This document shows positions 11,449 through 24,049 of a DNA stretch of 64,000 bases, piece by piece. The notes under the pieces were generated by a model, which was not told where the DNA came from, did not search any database, and saw nothing but the letters and a program-made list of their open reading frames with translations. Made by a program: the position numbers and the translations under genes. The stretch lies in contig NC_133482.1 in the NCBI RefSeq assembly GCF_025370935.1, positions 1,517,220 to 1,581,219 on the forward strand, read 5' to 3'. This DNA is from Choristoneura fumiferana. Taxonomy: Eukaryota; Arthropoda; Insecta; Lepidoptera; Tortricidae. The first letter of the stretch is position 1; each line of letters opens with the position of its first letter.

Positions 11449-11575
11449 CACCTCCTGAGACCCGGCGTCAAATGTTTAATGCAAGAATTTTAAACTTAAT
11501 GACGATCAAGAAAAGGTGGCATTTAATTGGACATTATGTGCAAAATATTGTACGCGGGGACTTAGGAGGTTAAAC
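11449..11575. mobile_element. Short MITE with ACCTCCTGAGACCC-type ends
   Basis: ACCTCCTGAGACCC on the left and GGGACTTAGGAGGTT on the right are imperfect inverses about 125 bp apart. No coding capacity. Confidence 0.5.
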
Positions 11576-12127
11576 AATGTACAGTATTGTACAGGCAAGG
11601 TTGTTTTATTGTTCGTACGTATCGAAACTCTAACTTTCTATTTCGGCAAAAAAACATATTTCGGTCAAACACTAAAAAGTAGTCTATTTATTATTCCAGA
11701 CGTCCAGCATAGCACCAAAATTTACTTAAATCCGTTCAGCCGTAGCATGGAGTAGTAACTAAGAGACACACGCACGCACATAAGAACTTTCGCATTTATA
11801 ATCTTAGTAGGATTTTTATTTATGTACCTACTACAAGTGACGTTACCCCGGGCTATAGTTTATCGTATAAATAGAAAAACTGCAAATAACAGAGTGAACC
11901 TTTTATTTACCTTAATTACTTTAAAATTTACAACCGCTTGTCGTGAAGTATTTGATAGGCATCACTAGAGTCGCTTATTACAATGAATAAAAATAATAAA
12001 AGGAATAATTCCATGCTTTTGCGCATGCCGCCGCTACCGAATATTCCCGAAGTGAAGCGAAACCGACAAGGGCTGGGCACACTGGGGCTTTAGCAATGTT
12101 ATGTTTTTAAATAAAGGTTCAAACTCA
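11576..12127. other. No gene recognised; fragments of short dispersed repeats
   Basis: Contains a 3' fragment of the common GTCCAGC...TTTATAATCTTAGTAGG repeat near 11700-11815 and otherwise AT-rich sequence with no coding signal on either strand. Confidence 0.4.
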
Positions 12128-12262
12128 CAACATTTATTGACAACAAAAAGAGACTAGCACTGGGAATCGAACCCAGGTCCTCAGCAATCTGTGCTGCGTG
12201 CTATAACCCCTACACCACTGCTGGACAGGAATCTAGAGTTCACTCACACATACAAAATTGTA
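12128..12262 (-). mobile_element. tRNA-like element M1, partial
   Basis: GCACTGGGAATCGAACCCAG is a T-arm-like hairpin (B-box GGTTCGATTCC on the minus strand) followed by ACCCCTACACCACTGCTGGA. It matches the M1 copies at 13.2, 18.1, 43.1 and 55.1 kb. Confidence 0.7.
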
Positions 12263-12881
12263 TATTATTTTACCTATATTTTATTTCATATTTTGCATTT
12301 CAACTATTTTTGTAACTTTTGTTTAACTATTTGTGTGTGTTGAATAAACTTTTTTCATTCATTTTCATTCAAATGTAGAAAAAAGCACAATTTTCAGTTA
12401 ATTCTTTTTATTTAAATGAAATGAAATATTTATTTTCTGGAATACTATATGGAATATATGTACCTATACATGTACTTATTTGATGATTGGTTTGATGAAT
12501 TTTTTTAATCCTACTAATATTATATCATAAAGACATAGATAGTATGTTTATTTACGCCTTATCATGCAAACATTATTGGACGGATATGTAAAAAGAAAGA
12601 AAGAAAAACATTTATTCATGAGATTTTACAAAGAAAGAAAAAGCAAAACGGAAATCGTGACAAATTTTGTCACAAATATAGACAGCTGGACGTCTGGAAT
12701 AACACATACATAGGCTACTTTTTATCTGGATGTTCCTACGCGATCGAGATGAAATCTGAAAATCTCAACCGTTAGTTAGGTTTAGGATCATGTATCATGT
12801 GGCATGGTAGTATTTAGAAGCCCGCGTTGTAATTTTTGTGAATTGCCGGAATTTCAATTCAACTGTCGATGTCGGATTATG

Positions 12882-13350
12882 ATTGATTTTTTGGTGTCTT
12901 TTTGTATTTATTATTTTAACTCAAAATTTGTTACTTTTACGGGTAAGTATCCCGTGAAACCATATCGTAAATACATATTTGGAGTTGAAATAAAAAATAC
13001 AAAAAGACTCCAAAAAATCAAACATAATTTGATTGCTTAGTAGCGACATCTCTTGTCTGGGTGAGCGGTTAGTTCCGAAAGAATGTGACGTCTGTCGACG
13101 CAACATATATGTCGCTAGTGCTGCTGCTTAAGTAGCATAGTATAAATAAGCAACCTGAGATATGTATGCATAGGAAAAATTCGTGTCTAGATTCCTGTCC
13201 AGCAGTGGTGGAGAGGTTACGGATTGCTGAGGACCTGGCTTCGATTCCCAGTGCTGGCCCCTTTTTCTGGTTTTTCTGTGCATCCATGTCTCAGTTTGTA
13301 TTTACGATGTCGGATATAATGGTTTACGTCCGCGAAGCCACAGGTAAAGT
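12882..13350 (+). mobile_element. M1 foldback plus M1 tRNA-like core
   Basis: 12882-13032 is a palindrome: GGTGTCTTTTTGTATTTATT pairs with AATAAAAAATACAAAAAGAC. 13166-13345 is the tRNA-like core with GATTCCTGTCCAGCAGTGGT and CTTCGATTCCCAGTGCTGG. Arm and core also occur together at 18.1-18.5 kb and 55.1-55.3 kb, so they are probably parts of one family. Confidence 0.7.
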
Positions 13351-13379
13351 CTATTGTTAAATGAAATGAAGTATCCTTG

Positions 13380-13520
13380 ATCTCAGTGTGCTCCGCACCG
13401 TATGTCATTGGCGGGAAAAATAAAGCATGATGGCGGTTCGCCGCGATCGGGATGCAAATGGCGGGCAAAAGCGCCGCCGCGCATTTAAACGTCCGTCCGT
13501 CGCGCTCTATTTACTCTGTT
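13380..13520. other. GC-rich island without ORF
   Basis: A locally CpG-rich stretch (GCGGTTCGCCGCGATCGGG, GCAAAAGCGCCGCCGCGC) in AT-rich surroundings, containing GATGCAAATGGCGGG. It could be a promoter or conserved element, or GC-rich repeat debris; no transcript evidence is visible. A similar GGCGGGGCGACG patch lies at 14380-14445. Confidence 0.25.
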
Positions 13521-13639
13521 TACCGGTCCATCCAGGATTCATTTAAGTAGGTATAGCGGTTTGTTTGATAAAGAATGCATACAATTTCTACGACTGTGAG
13601 ACTAGTAGTTGTCAATCGTTATCATCTCCTAAGTATATA

Positions 13640-13903
13640 AATAAATATCACGGGACAATTCACACCAATTGACCTAGTCCCAAAGTAAGCTTAGCAAAGC
13701 TTGTCTTATGGGTACTTACCTACTAAACAAGGGATAAATATAATTATATAGATAGATACATACTTAAATACATATTAAACACCCAAGACCCGAGAACAAA
13801 CATTCGTATTTTTCATACAAATATCTGCCCCGATACGGGAATCGAACCCGGGACCTCAAGCTTCATAGTCAGGTTCTCTAACCACTAGGCCATCCGGTTG
13901 TCT
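13640..13903 (-). mobile_element. tRNA-derived SINE (family S2)
   Basis: On the minus strand it reads GACAACCGGATGGCCTAGTGG (A-box region), then GGTTCGATTCCCGTATCGGG (B box in a T-arm hairpin), then GAATGTTTGTTCTCGGGTC and a long AT-rich tail ending near CCCGTGATATTTATTT. Homologous copies are at 21361-21567 and 39965-40560. Confidence 0.8.
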
Positions 13904-15329
13904 ATATATGTAACTAAACTACGTCAAACTGCTTGGCCTCCTCTCATAGTGAGAGTGGCTAATCGTAATCAGTTACCAGTAGGCATAAGAACTCCTCACT
14001 TTAAGGGCCCTTCTCTCTTTGAGGAGTAGGTAAATACCTACGTAAATACAAATAGAATAATGACTAGGTATAAAATTGCTCGATGCCTTAGAACATTACC
14101 ATAGAGTGTTTAACAGCTCATTCTAACGGTAACTTAACCTGAGCAAGTAATTTAACAGGGGAACATGATCTTAGAAAAATTACATCCAAATTGTGAACCT
14201 TTCTCCATTTTTTATTAAAATGCGTACCTACCTATTATTATATGTTAATAAAGTAGGTACAAAAATCTAAATCAAGAAATTAAATGTGCACTTCTGCAAA
14301 AAACAATCACAATTTTAACAACCTAATTTAATCGTGAACGCACCGTAAATCACGATTGTCGGAACGCAGCCGAAGGATCAAAGATGGCGGGGCGACGTTC
14401 ATCTTCCCGCGCATTTGCATTCGCGACATTCCCACGGTGCGTCTTAACTTAATTCTGATCTCTAAATTAAGGCGTTTGAATTACTTTAAATTTTAAACTT
14501 TAAGGACGTCTTGTAGGCTTTTTTAAATCTCGATTTAAGGCTTAAACTGACAGTTCTTGTATGGATCTGACAGGACTTAAGACCACTTAAACCTAGATTA
14601 AAAGCCTGCAAGTGGACGTAAAACATTAACCACACGTTAACTAAACCTAAGTAACGCTCAATTTTGTTTCTGCGTCGTACCTAATAGGTTCCTAAGTAGA
14701 TATAAGTTAGCTTATGAGCCTTACGCATATTCCATAATAGGGTTCTGTTTTCTGTACGTCAGTGGCAAAAACCTTTATAGGATCACCTTGTTCTGCCAAT
14801 ACCCTCGTTCTCGGGAATGCGTGGAGATACCTATAAAGCTGAAATTAATCTCAAGTCAACTACAGAGGCCAGCTTTCCCTTAGATAAAGCAATGAAAAAA
14901 ATCATCCATGTCAAATGACCCCGCTTTGGTCATTTCCTCTGCTATCCGGATGGGTATGTTGTGAATGATGTTTTTCCATCGTATTTTGTCTTACTTTCTC
15001 AACTAGCTTACTGCGGTTTACTAATTGAGAAAACAAGATAAATGCGAACTTATCCGACAAAATATCCTCATGATGGCCGTGAAACTGACATCTATGCTTT
15101 GGCGAACGCATGTAGCTTTTAATAAATGTATTTAATACCTCCAGACCTACCCTTCAATACCTACCCGGAGGCAGGCACCGGACCGGCCAGGAGACGGTCG
15201 CCGTACGACCGACGGTAGTGCCGTATTAGCATGACTAATAACATGCTGCCATTATACGGTGTAGCGACAGCATAACCAAATATAAACTCGATCCTAACAG
15301 TCCTTCGAGAATCAACCCGTAGAGGATTT
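13904..15329. other. No gene recognised
   Basis: AT-rich non-coding DNA. Around 15170-15250 it turns GC-rich (CGGACCGGCCAGGAGACGG). Short ORFs on either strand have no recognisable motifs. Confidence 0.4.
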
Positions 15330-15620
15330 TTTTTTATTCGACTGGATGGCTAACGAGCAAGTGGGTCTCCCGATGGTAAGAGATCACCACCGCCCATAAA
15401 CATCTGCAACACCAGGGGTATTGTAGATGCGTTGCCAACCTAGAGGCCTAAGATGGGATACCTCAAGTGCCAGTAATTTCACCGGCTGTCTTACTCTCCA
15501 CGCCGAAACACAACAGTGCAAGCACTGCTGCTTCACGGCAGGATTAGCAAGCAAGATGGTGGTAGCAATCCGGGCGGGCCTTGCACAAGGTCCTACCACC
15601 TGCAAAGCATAACAGCGGGA
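15330..15620 (-). mobile_element. Non-LTR retrotransposon 3' end (CR1-like tail)
   Basis: Minus-strand reading ends in GGGCGGTGGTGATCTCTTACC and CCCACTTGCTCGTTAGCC before an A-rich end. The same unit is at 30080-30275 and 55360-55585. Confidence 0.65.
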
Positions 15621-15849
15621 CATCCAGAAAAATAAAAAAATGCAAACCATATCGTGTGACTTAGGTATAAAAAAAATAAAGGGCTGTTCTGAGAAGCTCA
15701 AAGACTTATATGTACCTAGGTATTTTATTTTAATTTCTGTACCTACAATTTTGGAGATACGAGTACATAGTTTAAGAATTTTCTTGGTCGAAAATTGACC
15801 ATTCCCCCACCTTCTCTACGAAACTACTCCTAAAAAAAAGAGCGTACTC

Positions 15850-15970
15850 CTACCTTAAAGGCCGGCAACGCACTTGTGACTCTTCTGGCGTTGCAGGTGT
15901 CCATGGGCGACGGTAATCGCTTACCATCAGGCAATACGCCTGCTCGTTTTCCCCCTATACCATAAAAAAT
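15850..15970 (+). mobile_element. Non-LTR 3' end, second subfamily
   Basis: GGCCGGCAACGCACTTGTGA, GGCGACGGTAATCGCTTACC and CGCCTGCTCGTTTTCC followed by an A-rich tail; a very common moth LINE terminus. Confidence 0.65.
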
Positions 15971-16199
15971 AAAAAATAAAAAAACTACTGGACCTGAAAT
16001 TGAGAAATTACAGAAAACATATTTATACCTGTTGTTGAAATGTTTTTAATAATTACAAAAAAAATGTTGTATTTTTGTAAGAACTATTTTGATGTGGCAA
16101 CTTTCTCGTGGCTTCCGAAAATTACACGACGTTGCACTAATTAATTTTAAAACACACAGAACCCTGCACAGTGGTTTCAGATTTCTTCACCTATAGATC

Positions 16200-16400
16200 A
16201 CAGAAAAACCTATTATTTATAAAACAAATCTTCTAATATTATAAAATTCTCGTGTCACAGCTAGTGTTTGTAACCAAACTCCTCCGAAACGGCTCGACCG
16301 ATTATTATGTTTTGTGTATATTCGGTAGGTCTGAGAATAGGACGTAAACTAGTTTTCATACGGTACTTCTAAGCAGACGGAGTCGCGGGATACAGCTAGT
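16200..16400. repeat. Short lepidopteran-type dispersed repeat
   Basis: ATTATAAAATTCTCGTGTCA, AAACTCCTCCGAAACGGCTCG and ACGGAGTCGCGGGATACAGC are the usual blocks of this repeat group. Related copies are near 25780-26035, 36180-36395, 44630-44815 and 54760-55005. Confidence 0.5.
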
Positions 16401-16476
16401 ATATTTAACTTAACGTAGGAAATTTCCGAAATGTCTTGAAAAGCACGATACTGCGATAACTCACACTTGCCCGTTT

Positions 16477-16730
16477 TTAACCCCTGACGCAAAAAGAGGG
16501 GTGTTATAAGTTTGACGTCTATGTGTGTCTGTCTGTGGCACAGTAGCTCTTAAACGGCTGGACCGATTTGAATCCGTTTTTTTATTTGAAATCAGGTTTA
16601 CGGGTTTTCTAGCGATGGTTCTTAGACATAATGTTTCATCAAAATCGATTCAGCCGTTTTTGAGATATTTAACTTTGAAGTGGCAAAGTGGGGGGTTTTC
16701 CAACTTTGTATTGGTTAGGTTATCTATTAA
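16477..16730 (+). repeat. AACCCCTGACGCAAAAAGAGG repeat, copy 1 of 4
   Basis: Blocks in order: CCCTGACGCAAAAAGAGGGG, GTGTCTGTCTGTGGCACAG, GGACCGATTTGAATCCG, CATCAAAATCGATTCAGCCG. Copies are at 21709-21940, 25320-25565 and 31740-31995. Confidence 0.7.
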
Positions 16731-17216
16731 CATGACCATGATACGTCTTTAAAATATCTCGCACAATACCTACACAGTTCTGCTAACCTTCCTTGCAGCA
16801 CGATAGAGTACCTACACGCAGAGTTACAACCAACAAGCCCTGCGATTAAGTCCGCCCCCCCACTGCGGCGCCTCCTTTATTTTTACAAGACCCGCGTCAT
16901 GGCTACCTAGGTTATACGCAAGTTATTGACCTTAGAACACATGTAACATTACCCGAGTCCATAAAGTTTGCGTCTATCAAACACAGGGAGTCTAGGAGAT
17001 TCTTCCACAATATTTGTTGAGGTTATTTGGTTAGTTTGACGGAACGCCCCTGTAAAGGTTTTTCGTCGGAATAAGCAATCCACGACCCCAATCCAAGTAG
17101 CCGTAACCAGCGTTACCTTTTACGGGCTAGCAATTTTTTTTGGTGCTGTTTATGGTGCCCCCCCCCCCGACGTATCCCCTAAGAAATTGCTTAATTTGCT
17201 TATGGGCTAATCCGGC

Positions 17217-17332
17217 ACTGTGCAAAAATATCTGATAACTCTATACATGTCTAGGGCTGGTAGGTCGTGTCAGAATACATATTTTTGCATGTTCCGCTGT
17301 TGCAGATATATATATACAGGTGATTGTACACT
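17217..17332 (-). mobile_element. Hairpin MITE H1, partial
   Basis: GTGCAAAAATATCTGATAAC, CTAGGGCTGGTAGGTCGTGT and GGTGATTGTAC match the complete copy at 26078-26214; the outer left part is missing. Confidence 0.7.
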
Positions 17333-18084
17333 TTGAATATCGATCGCGTATCTGACAAATTTAGTGAATTTCCAATTTTTACTCCAAATTCGTTGAATGT
17401 GATTGATCTTACAATTACAGTTCATGTCACAATTTACAATAGTACAGTCACCACACGCGATTGTTGAGCCACTTGCCACTATGCATAATTTAGCGGTGTA
17501 CATAGCGTCACTACTTTGAAAAAATGTCGTATCTAAAATCAATATGTCAACAAAATTGAACCTTGACGTAATGTTCATAAGGTCTACTCAGAAAAATTAT
17601 CTACTTTGAGATAAGAGTTTTTTTTAAAGTAGTGACGATAGTAATAATATTACCTACTGTACTCAGCAGCACAAAATTTGGCCCACTCTACGTATTAAAA
17701 TTTAGCCCACTCTATAAGTACATACTAAAATTTGGCCTACTCTACATACTAAAATTACCTATAGGTAACTGCATTCATTTGAGGGCCAGATTCTTTGCTG
17801 CTCAATATATTTTAAATTATCTGAATATAATTGACTGAAGTTCATAAAGAAGCCATTAAACCAACCAACCTGTAATGCTGAAGTGCAGATGCGCGGTATT
17901 ACATTTACGTGTCGTTTATAAGCGGATTTACTTCGTCAACGACGAAATGGCTAAAATATTTACTTAATTACAAGATATTATTATTATTACACATCTCTTC
18001 CCGAGGATGTAGTCAAAGACGACTAGGGGACCTACCGTCACCGCACTGTTTTCCCAAGAAAGTTATGAAGGTCTAAGTACTAGG
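17333..18084. other. No gene recognised
   Basis: AT-rich sequence with a local triplication-like run near 17670-17760, where TACTAAAATTTGGCC/AGCCCACTC recurs three to four times. No coding motif was found. Confidence 0.4.
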
Positions 18085-18500
18085 TGTCGAAAATACAAAG
18101 TGAGACATGGATGCACAGTAAAACCAGAAAAAGAGACCAGCGCTGGGAATCGAACCCAGGTCCTCAGCATTCCGTGCTGCGTGCCATACCCCTACACTAC
18201 CACTGGACAGGAGTACAGACACTAATTTCTCCTATGCACACATATCTCAGGTTGCTTTTTTACTACGCTACTTAAGCAGCTCAGCACTAGCGACATCTAT
18301 GTTTCGCTCTCATCGAGAGACGTTATATTCGGAACTAACCGCTCACCCAGACAAGAGATCTCCAAGATCAAGATATCTGGTTTTTCTGTGCATCCTTGTC
18401 TCAGTTTGTATTTTCGATATGGTTTTACGGGATAACCGTAAAAGTAACAAATTTGGAGTTGAAATAAAAAATACAAAAGACTCCAAATAACTAATCATAG
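18085..18500 (-). mobile_element. tRNA-like foldback M1, near-complete
   Basis: The minus strand carries ACCTGGGTTCGATTCCCAGC in a T-arm hairpin at 18140-18165 and the CAGTGGTAGTGTAGGGG block. To the right, GGAGTTGAAATAAAAAATAC and AAAGACTCCAAATAACTAATC form the M1 arm at 18430-18495. Confidence 0.7.
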
Positions 18501-20605
18501 TCTACTAGGTGGACTACTGCTAATCATCCGGCGACCATGCCACTCTGTCAAGAGTGTAGTTGTTGCAGGGAAATGGCCAAATCAGTTGAACAAATCTGTA
18601 AGGCATGTGATCAAATCACGCAGGATGTTAAAATGGGGAATTCATTTTATCATTTCCCTGGAAAAATCAGTAATTTGATCAAAACCTAAACCTGTTTAGT
18701 GAAATGACAAAATCAGATAAATAGGGCAACTCGTTTTTTAAATTCACTAGATTTGTTTAGCGATTTGATAAAATCCCTGTTGCACGTCAGTGACTTCGCA
18801 AAGTCGAGTCGCTCAATCATTTTACTTGACCTATGTACTTGACACGTTTAGTGACATGATAAAAATCTCAATAAAAATACCTAACCCAACAGAGTCGCTT
18901 CCGCTCATCCAACCGCAGCTGTGGGTTGGATGGTGACCCGTAGGTATGCCTGTACGAATCTATGATTTTACTAAAAAATAAAAATAGATTCGTTCGATTG
19001 CTCCGGACTGGATCCAAATCCGCATCTCCACGAATTTGCGGTAGGTAGCCGTTTACTTACAGACTATAATCCTCGGGCATCGGAGAAGTGTGTCCGGCCT
19101 TACAGGACACGGAAACATGAGCACTACATGTTGCAAGTATAGCGGTGACCACCGCCGCTCGGACCGGCGCCCCATGCGGTGCGCCTGCGCACTTAACGAC
19201 GCTGTAAACCGCGTCGATTTATAGGGAGAGCTAAATTAGGTACAGGTACTCATTCTGAAGGTATGTTATGGTTTAAAGTTTCAGGCCCAGCCCAGGGGAC
19301 ATAAATAATAAAAAAAACCTACCTACGTATTATACAATATAAATTTTTTTTAGCTTTCATTACTTAAAAAAAATGCTTAAATTTAGCTAGGTACCATTAT
19401 TTTGCTAACTTAATTCAGTTATTGTTAAAATATAAAATGAACTAATCATGCAATGCAAGCATGCAAGAACCCCTCTTAGGTAATAGCGAAGGCCTTCTCC
19501 AAATTTTTATTGCTCTCCTTCTTTAGCTAGTTTCCATTCTGTCTCTACCTGATAACTTTGCTAGATTCCATCTTCCCATTCCCATTTTGCTGTTGGTATT
19601 CCTCTCTTTCTAATACCTACCTACCTTCTGGGCCCGTCCATGATATTATCCTGGCTGTCTATCGGTCGTCGTTAATTTTGACTACCTACATGTCCTGCCC
19701 ATTGTCAGTTCAGCGTGTTATACTATACTCAAACGAATTCCAGTCGTTCCAGTGAACCTGTTTTGCAAAGTCTAGCTATTTGTGTACAAGAAACACATAT
19801 TTAACTAGTTATACAGGGCAACACATAGGCTGTGTTAAACAGAACTGGCCGTAGCAAGCTTTATTTTAGAAAAAAACAATAATTTCAAAATTGGAACGTC
19901 GATTTACGACCGCGCAGACCGGTAGGCGCGAGCCACGCCCCGCTATTATGTTTTTTTATCGGTCGCGTTCGAATTTTGAACACATAGGAATTAAAAAGCG
20001 ATTATCCAGCATACATAGTAAAATATACCCCCTGTTGAAAGGGGTGATTGTTTCTGAGTATTTTAGACATGGGTAGTTTGAAAGTTTAAATTTTTGGAAT
20101 TAAGGTAGACGTTTTTAGGGTTACCTCACAAGGAAAAAACAGAACCCTTCTAAGATCCCTTCGTTATCCGTCTGTCAAGAGTAGGGTTGCCATAAGGAAA
20201 TAAAAAAATGTACTGATAAAAATCCTGGCATCACTCTAAAAGCCCTGTCAATTTGATTAATAATTGAAAGCAAATAACAAAAGCAAGAGCGCAGCCAGCG
20301 GTATCGGCAATTTTGAAAAATTATATTTAATACTCGCAAATGTGATGAAAAACACCGAAAAATATTGTATGTCGCACGGGTGGTACTAGAATTACGAACA
20401 TCGACTCATTAAAGCCCTGTCTTTGACTTCGGGTTTCTAATAGACTCTCGTTCGTAATTCCTTATTTACCGCCTTTAAGATACAATGTACTATTAGTGTA
20501 GTATTAGTGAGGGGGACCATACGATACTAACTTTGTTTTCGAATTTCGTTGTAGCCCCCAGGAACGCGTAGAGGTGTCAAGCTGAAATTAATATCAAATA
20601 CAGTG
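18501..20605. other. No gene recognised; divergent old repeat and AT-rich DNA
   Basis: 18530-18890 has recurring short phrases (AAATCAGT, TTTGATCAAAA, TTAGTGAAATGACAAAATCA) with no intact ORF. 19140-19215 is GC-rich. The rest is AT-rich with no coding signal. Confidence 0.35.
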
Positions 20606-20791
20606 CCCTTAGTGTAAGTTTTTGGTTACAAAATACGTCTCGATCGCGTTCGCGTTACAATCTCAATTTGTACGGAAACACGAACATCGCAAACGTTCCG
20701 CTAGAGGCGCTGTTCGTGTTTCCATATAAATTGTGATTTTAACGCGAACGCGATCGAGACGTATTTTGTAACCGAAAACTTACACTAAGGG
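20606..20791. mobile_element. Hairpin MITE with CCCTTAGTGTAAGTTTT ends
   Basis: CCCTTAGTGTAAGTTTTTGG and TACGTCTCGATCGCGTTCGCG on the left pair with CGCGAACGCGATCGAGACGTA and AAAACTTACACTAAGGG on the right. Arms of about 60-80 bp and a GAACATCGCAAACG / GCGCTGTTCGTG centre make the whole element fold back. Confidence 0.85.
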
Positions 20792-21360
20792 TATTGAGGT
20801 CTGCTACCCCTTAAAGCAGCAAAAAAAAACTTCTAAGTCAACGCAATCAAAATAGAGAGTCCTTAACCCTTTTCCTGGTATTGTATCATATAAGATACAT
20901 AATTTTAGATCATCCTTTTGTATTTTTTTAAAGTTTCTATTTATTTTTATTAGCTCTATAAGAATCCACGAGGCTTGAATTCAGTACAATGAGAGGTAAT
21001 GGTGGAAAAACATGAGAATGAATATTATCTATTTTTATATCGTAGTTCAAAAACTCCAAAATCAAATCAGCTGAGGAGCAACATACAATAAAAAAATAAA
21101 ACTATAGAAACCTTCCATACAGCCAAAGTGATTAAAAACAACATTCAATGGCGTCGATTAAAGGTTGTACGTGATTATTAGAATAAACCTCAATGCATGC
21201 TTTTTACGTAAACGTATGCAGGTGGTAATTATAAGGCGTTATTAAACTCTTTGCCTTAATGATAGCCTGAGCCGCGATCTCAAAACGATTCGAATTTAAA
21301 TGATTAAAAAAAAAAACATCCAAGAGCGTGTCGGGCCCCGCATTTTATAGGGTTCCGTAC
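20792..21360. other. No gene recognised
   Basis: AT-rich with no repeat family shared elsewhere in the window and no credible ORF. Confidence 0.4.
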
Positions 21361-21567
21361 CAAATTAAGCAAAGCTATTGTAGGTACTATGGATACTAAG
21401 TAGACAACGGATAAACATACTTATATAGATAAAGACATATCTACTTAAATACATACCGAGAACAAACATTCGTATTATTCATACAAATATCTGCCCCGGC
21501 CGGGAATTGAACCTGGGACCTCAAGCTTCGTAGTCACGTTCACTAACCACTTAGCCATCCAGTCGTC
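21361..21567 (-). mobile_element. tRNA-derived SINE (family S2)
   Basis: Minus strand: GACGACTGGATGGCTAAGTGG, then AGGTTCAATTCCCGGCCGGGG, then TGAATAATACGAATGTTTGT. It is shorter at its tail than the 13.6 kb copy. Confidence 0.8.
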
Positions 21568-21708
21568 AAAAGGTCGAAGGTCGCGGGTGAGCAAAGTAAC
21601 GCCTAATTCAATAAGGTTTCTATTAATGAATGAAGCCATCTGGTTAACGAAAATAAAAAAAACACGGTGATTCATACAAGTATTTTGGGATAACCTCAAG
21701 ACTCGTGT

Positions 21709-21940
21709 TTAACCCCCACGCATAAAGAGGAGGACCTAAGTTTAACGCCAATGCCTGTGTGTCTGTATGTCTATGGCATCATAACTCTCAAATGAATGAA
21801 CCGATTTCGATGCAGTTTTTTACTATATTTCTTAGCTATATTTGATAAAAGATAAAAGTCAATTCAGTCGTTTTTGAGATATTGAATTTTGAAATGACAA
21901 TGTCAGGGTTTAATTTTTTAAAGTTGATTAGGTTTTTTTC
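21709..21940 (+). repeat. AACCCCCACGCATAAAGAGG repeat, copy 2 of 4
   Basis: Same block order as the copy at 16477-16730. Confidence 0.65.
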
Positions 21941-22365
21941 CATATCGTCACGAATAAATGTTTTCTCTCTTTCTTTCATTGCGTTTAATCCTGTTCTATT
22001 AGGACGCCCCGCTGGGCCGCGCCCGCGCACTCGTTTTGTTGTTAATTCTGAGCAGCGTGCCTTACCGGTGTTAGTCATTAACCGGTCCGTCGTTAGGTTC
22101 TTTTATATAGGTACTAAGGGACCCTAAAGGGGAAAAATTAAAGTCTATGATCAAAAGTAAGTATGTACTTCGCAATGTTCATCCTTTCTCAAAAACTAAG
22201 ACCGAGAAAACAGTATTAAAATCCGTTGCCTAATTTAATAGATCTCAGCGTAGGTACATACTAAATAGGTATGTACATACCTATAAAGATAGACGGCGGG
22301 AAGTGACTTTATTTTATAATATAATACCTATGTAAAGATGATAACTAATTCAATGAAATATTAAA

Positions 22366-23226
22366 AGTGTGGAAAAATAAGTCGGGCCCTGGAGGGAAAC
22401 TACCTTAAATCCTTAAGTTGAAGACATTCAACAAAATGAAAAGAAACAAAACTGCATTCAAAATTTTCTAAAACTCGCTTCCTCGCCCGGGACTCGAACT
22501 AAAAAAAAAAACACTCGCTTTTTTATTACTTATACTAATCGATAGGATTATTATTCAGGATAAAATTTCTCTAATAAACATTTGGTCTTACTCTCGTCTG
22601 TACATGCAGAATACATAGATATAAGAGTACTAAAGATAAATAGTAATAAAGATAGGTACTAAATAGTTAGTACACAAGTTCTTTAATGAACATTACCCAG
22701 TATTTACTGTTCACCTTCAACAAGTAAAAGACACGTAACAGTTCTCTTATCTCTCCAACATTCAACTAATAATATCATTTTTCAACAAGATGGTGCACCT
22801 GCCCACAACAGCAGAGTTTCCAGGGTTTACTTCAATTAAAATTTCAATGTCTGGATAGGTACAAACGGGACGATTAGATGGTCTGCAAGAAGTCTTGCAG
22901 GACTTCTTGCAGACCACTTCTGCAGAATAGGTATTATTCATGGATATCTTGTACGACAGACGAGAGTAAGACTAAAAGTTTGTTAGGGAAATTTTATCCT
23001 GAATAATACATAATCCTATCGATTAGTATAATAGAATAGCGAGTGTTTGTTTTTTTAATTTTAGTTGGTTCGAGTCCTGGGCGAGGCAAGCGAGTTTTAG
23101 AAAATCTTTGAATGCAGTTTTGTTTCTTATTAAAAATAAAGGAATGTCTCCTTTAAGTAAAATGAGCCAACATAAGGATTTAAGGTAGTTTCCCTCCAGG
23201 GCGCGACTTATTTTTCCACACTGTAT
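22366..23226. mobile_element. Decayed IS630/mariner-type element with long terminal inverted repeats
   Basis: Outer ends AGTGTGGAAAAATAAGTCGG (left) and CGACTTATTTTTCCACACTGTA (right) are inverses and continue as arms of roughly 240 bp (GCCCTGGAGGGAAACTACCTT; GAATGCAGTTTTGTTTCTTA). Between them, about 22775-22875 on the plus strand, is a short frame reading IIFQQDGAPAHNSR then WIG, the region around the second catalytic Asp of mariner-like DDE/D transposases, with a stop inside. Both arms also carry a T-arm-like GGTTCGAGTCC motif. The transposase is reduced to a remnant. Confidence 0.7.
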
Positions 23227-24049
23227 ACTTTTTCTAATAGAAAGTACCTAGCCCAAATCGTTAGAAGACAAATATTTTCATTTCAGGGCAGCATTTGGCC
23301 CAAATCCTGTCTTTTTGCTTTGGCTCATTCGAAACATCAATAGGTTTTGTTAAAACTCCTTTTTGATTACTTTCTTAACTCTTTGCTCCGTGTTTTATTC
23401 TGTCTGACAATATTCGTTTACAGACTGACCAACTTATCTGTGAATCCAAAAAGTTTTAATGTCGTTCGCATAAAGTGTAGTATTGCTTGATCTGATTCAC
23501 AGATACGTTGGTCACTCAGTAAAAGTTGATGAAAAGGGCTGACGTGACCTGTAAAATTTGACAGCATGCGTCCATATCACTTCATACTCATATACTTAGC
23601 TTATAAGTTTATCTGCAACATGGCTACATGTGCTATTCAAAAAATTCCCGTGAATAAGCTTGCATACACCAACATAAACATAATCACAACTCTGAGTGGT
23701 TGGAAGACCATTGGAATACTCACTGCCCCTATCTACCCATTGGTATGCCGAAGGTACTTTGGGATTTTATTAGGTATAGCGTTTACCGTAATGTTAACCG
23801 GACGGTAACTTTGACCCATAGCAGGGCCGTCTTTCACCTATTAGAAGCCTTCGGCACAACATGCTGCATTCTGTATAAGCCTGATTTTCAGGCGTGAGTG
23901 TAGTAGCCACCGGTTATCGTTTGGTAATGGAAATGGAGTAGGGATTACGGGGCCCAATGCGTCGTTGGGCCCTGGGCACGTGCCCAGTGGGGAAGAGGGG
24001 CCTGCCCATAAGAAAACCACATAGAAAAAAGTCCTCTTCCTCCTCTTCT
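23227..24049. other. No gene recognised
   Basis: Mostly unique AT-rich sequence, with a short stretch (23930-24010, GGGCCCTGGGCACGTGCCCAG) of GC-rich palindromic character. No ORF with known motifs. Confidence 0.35.
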
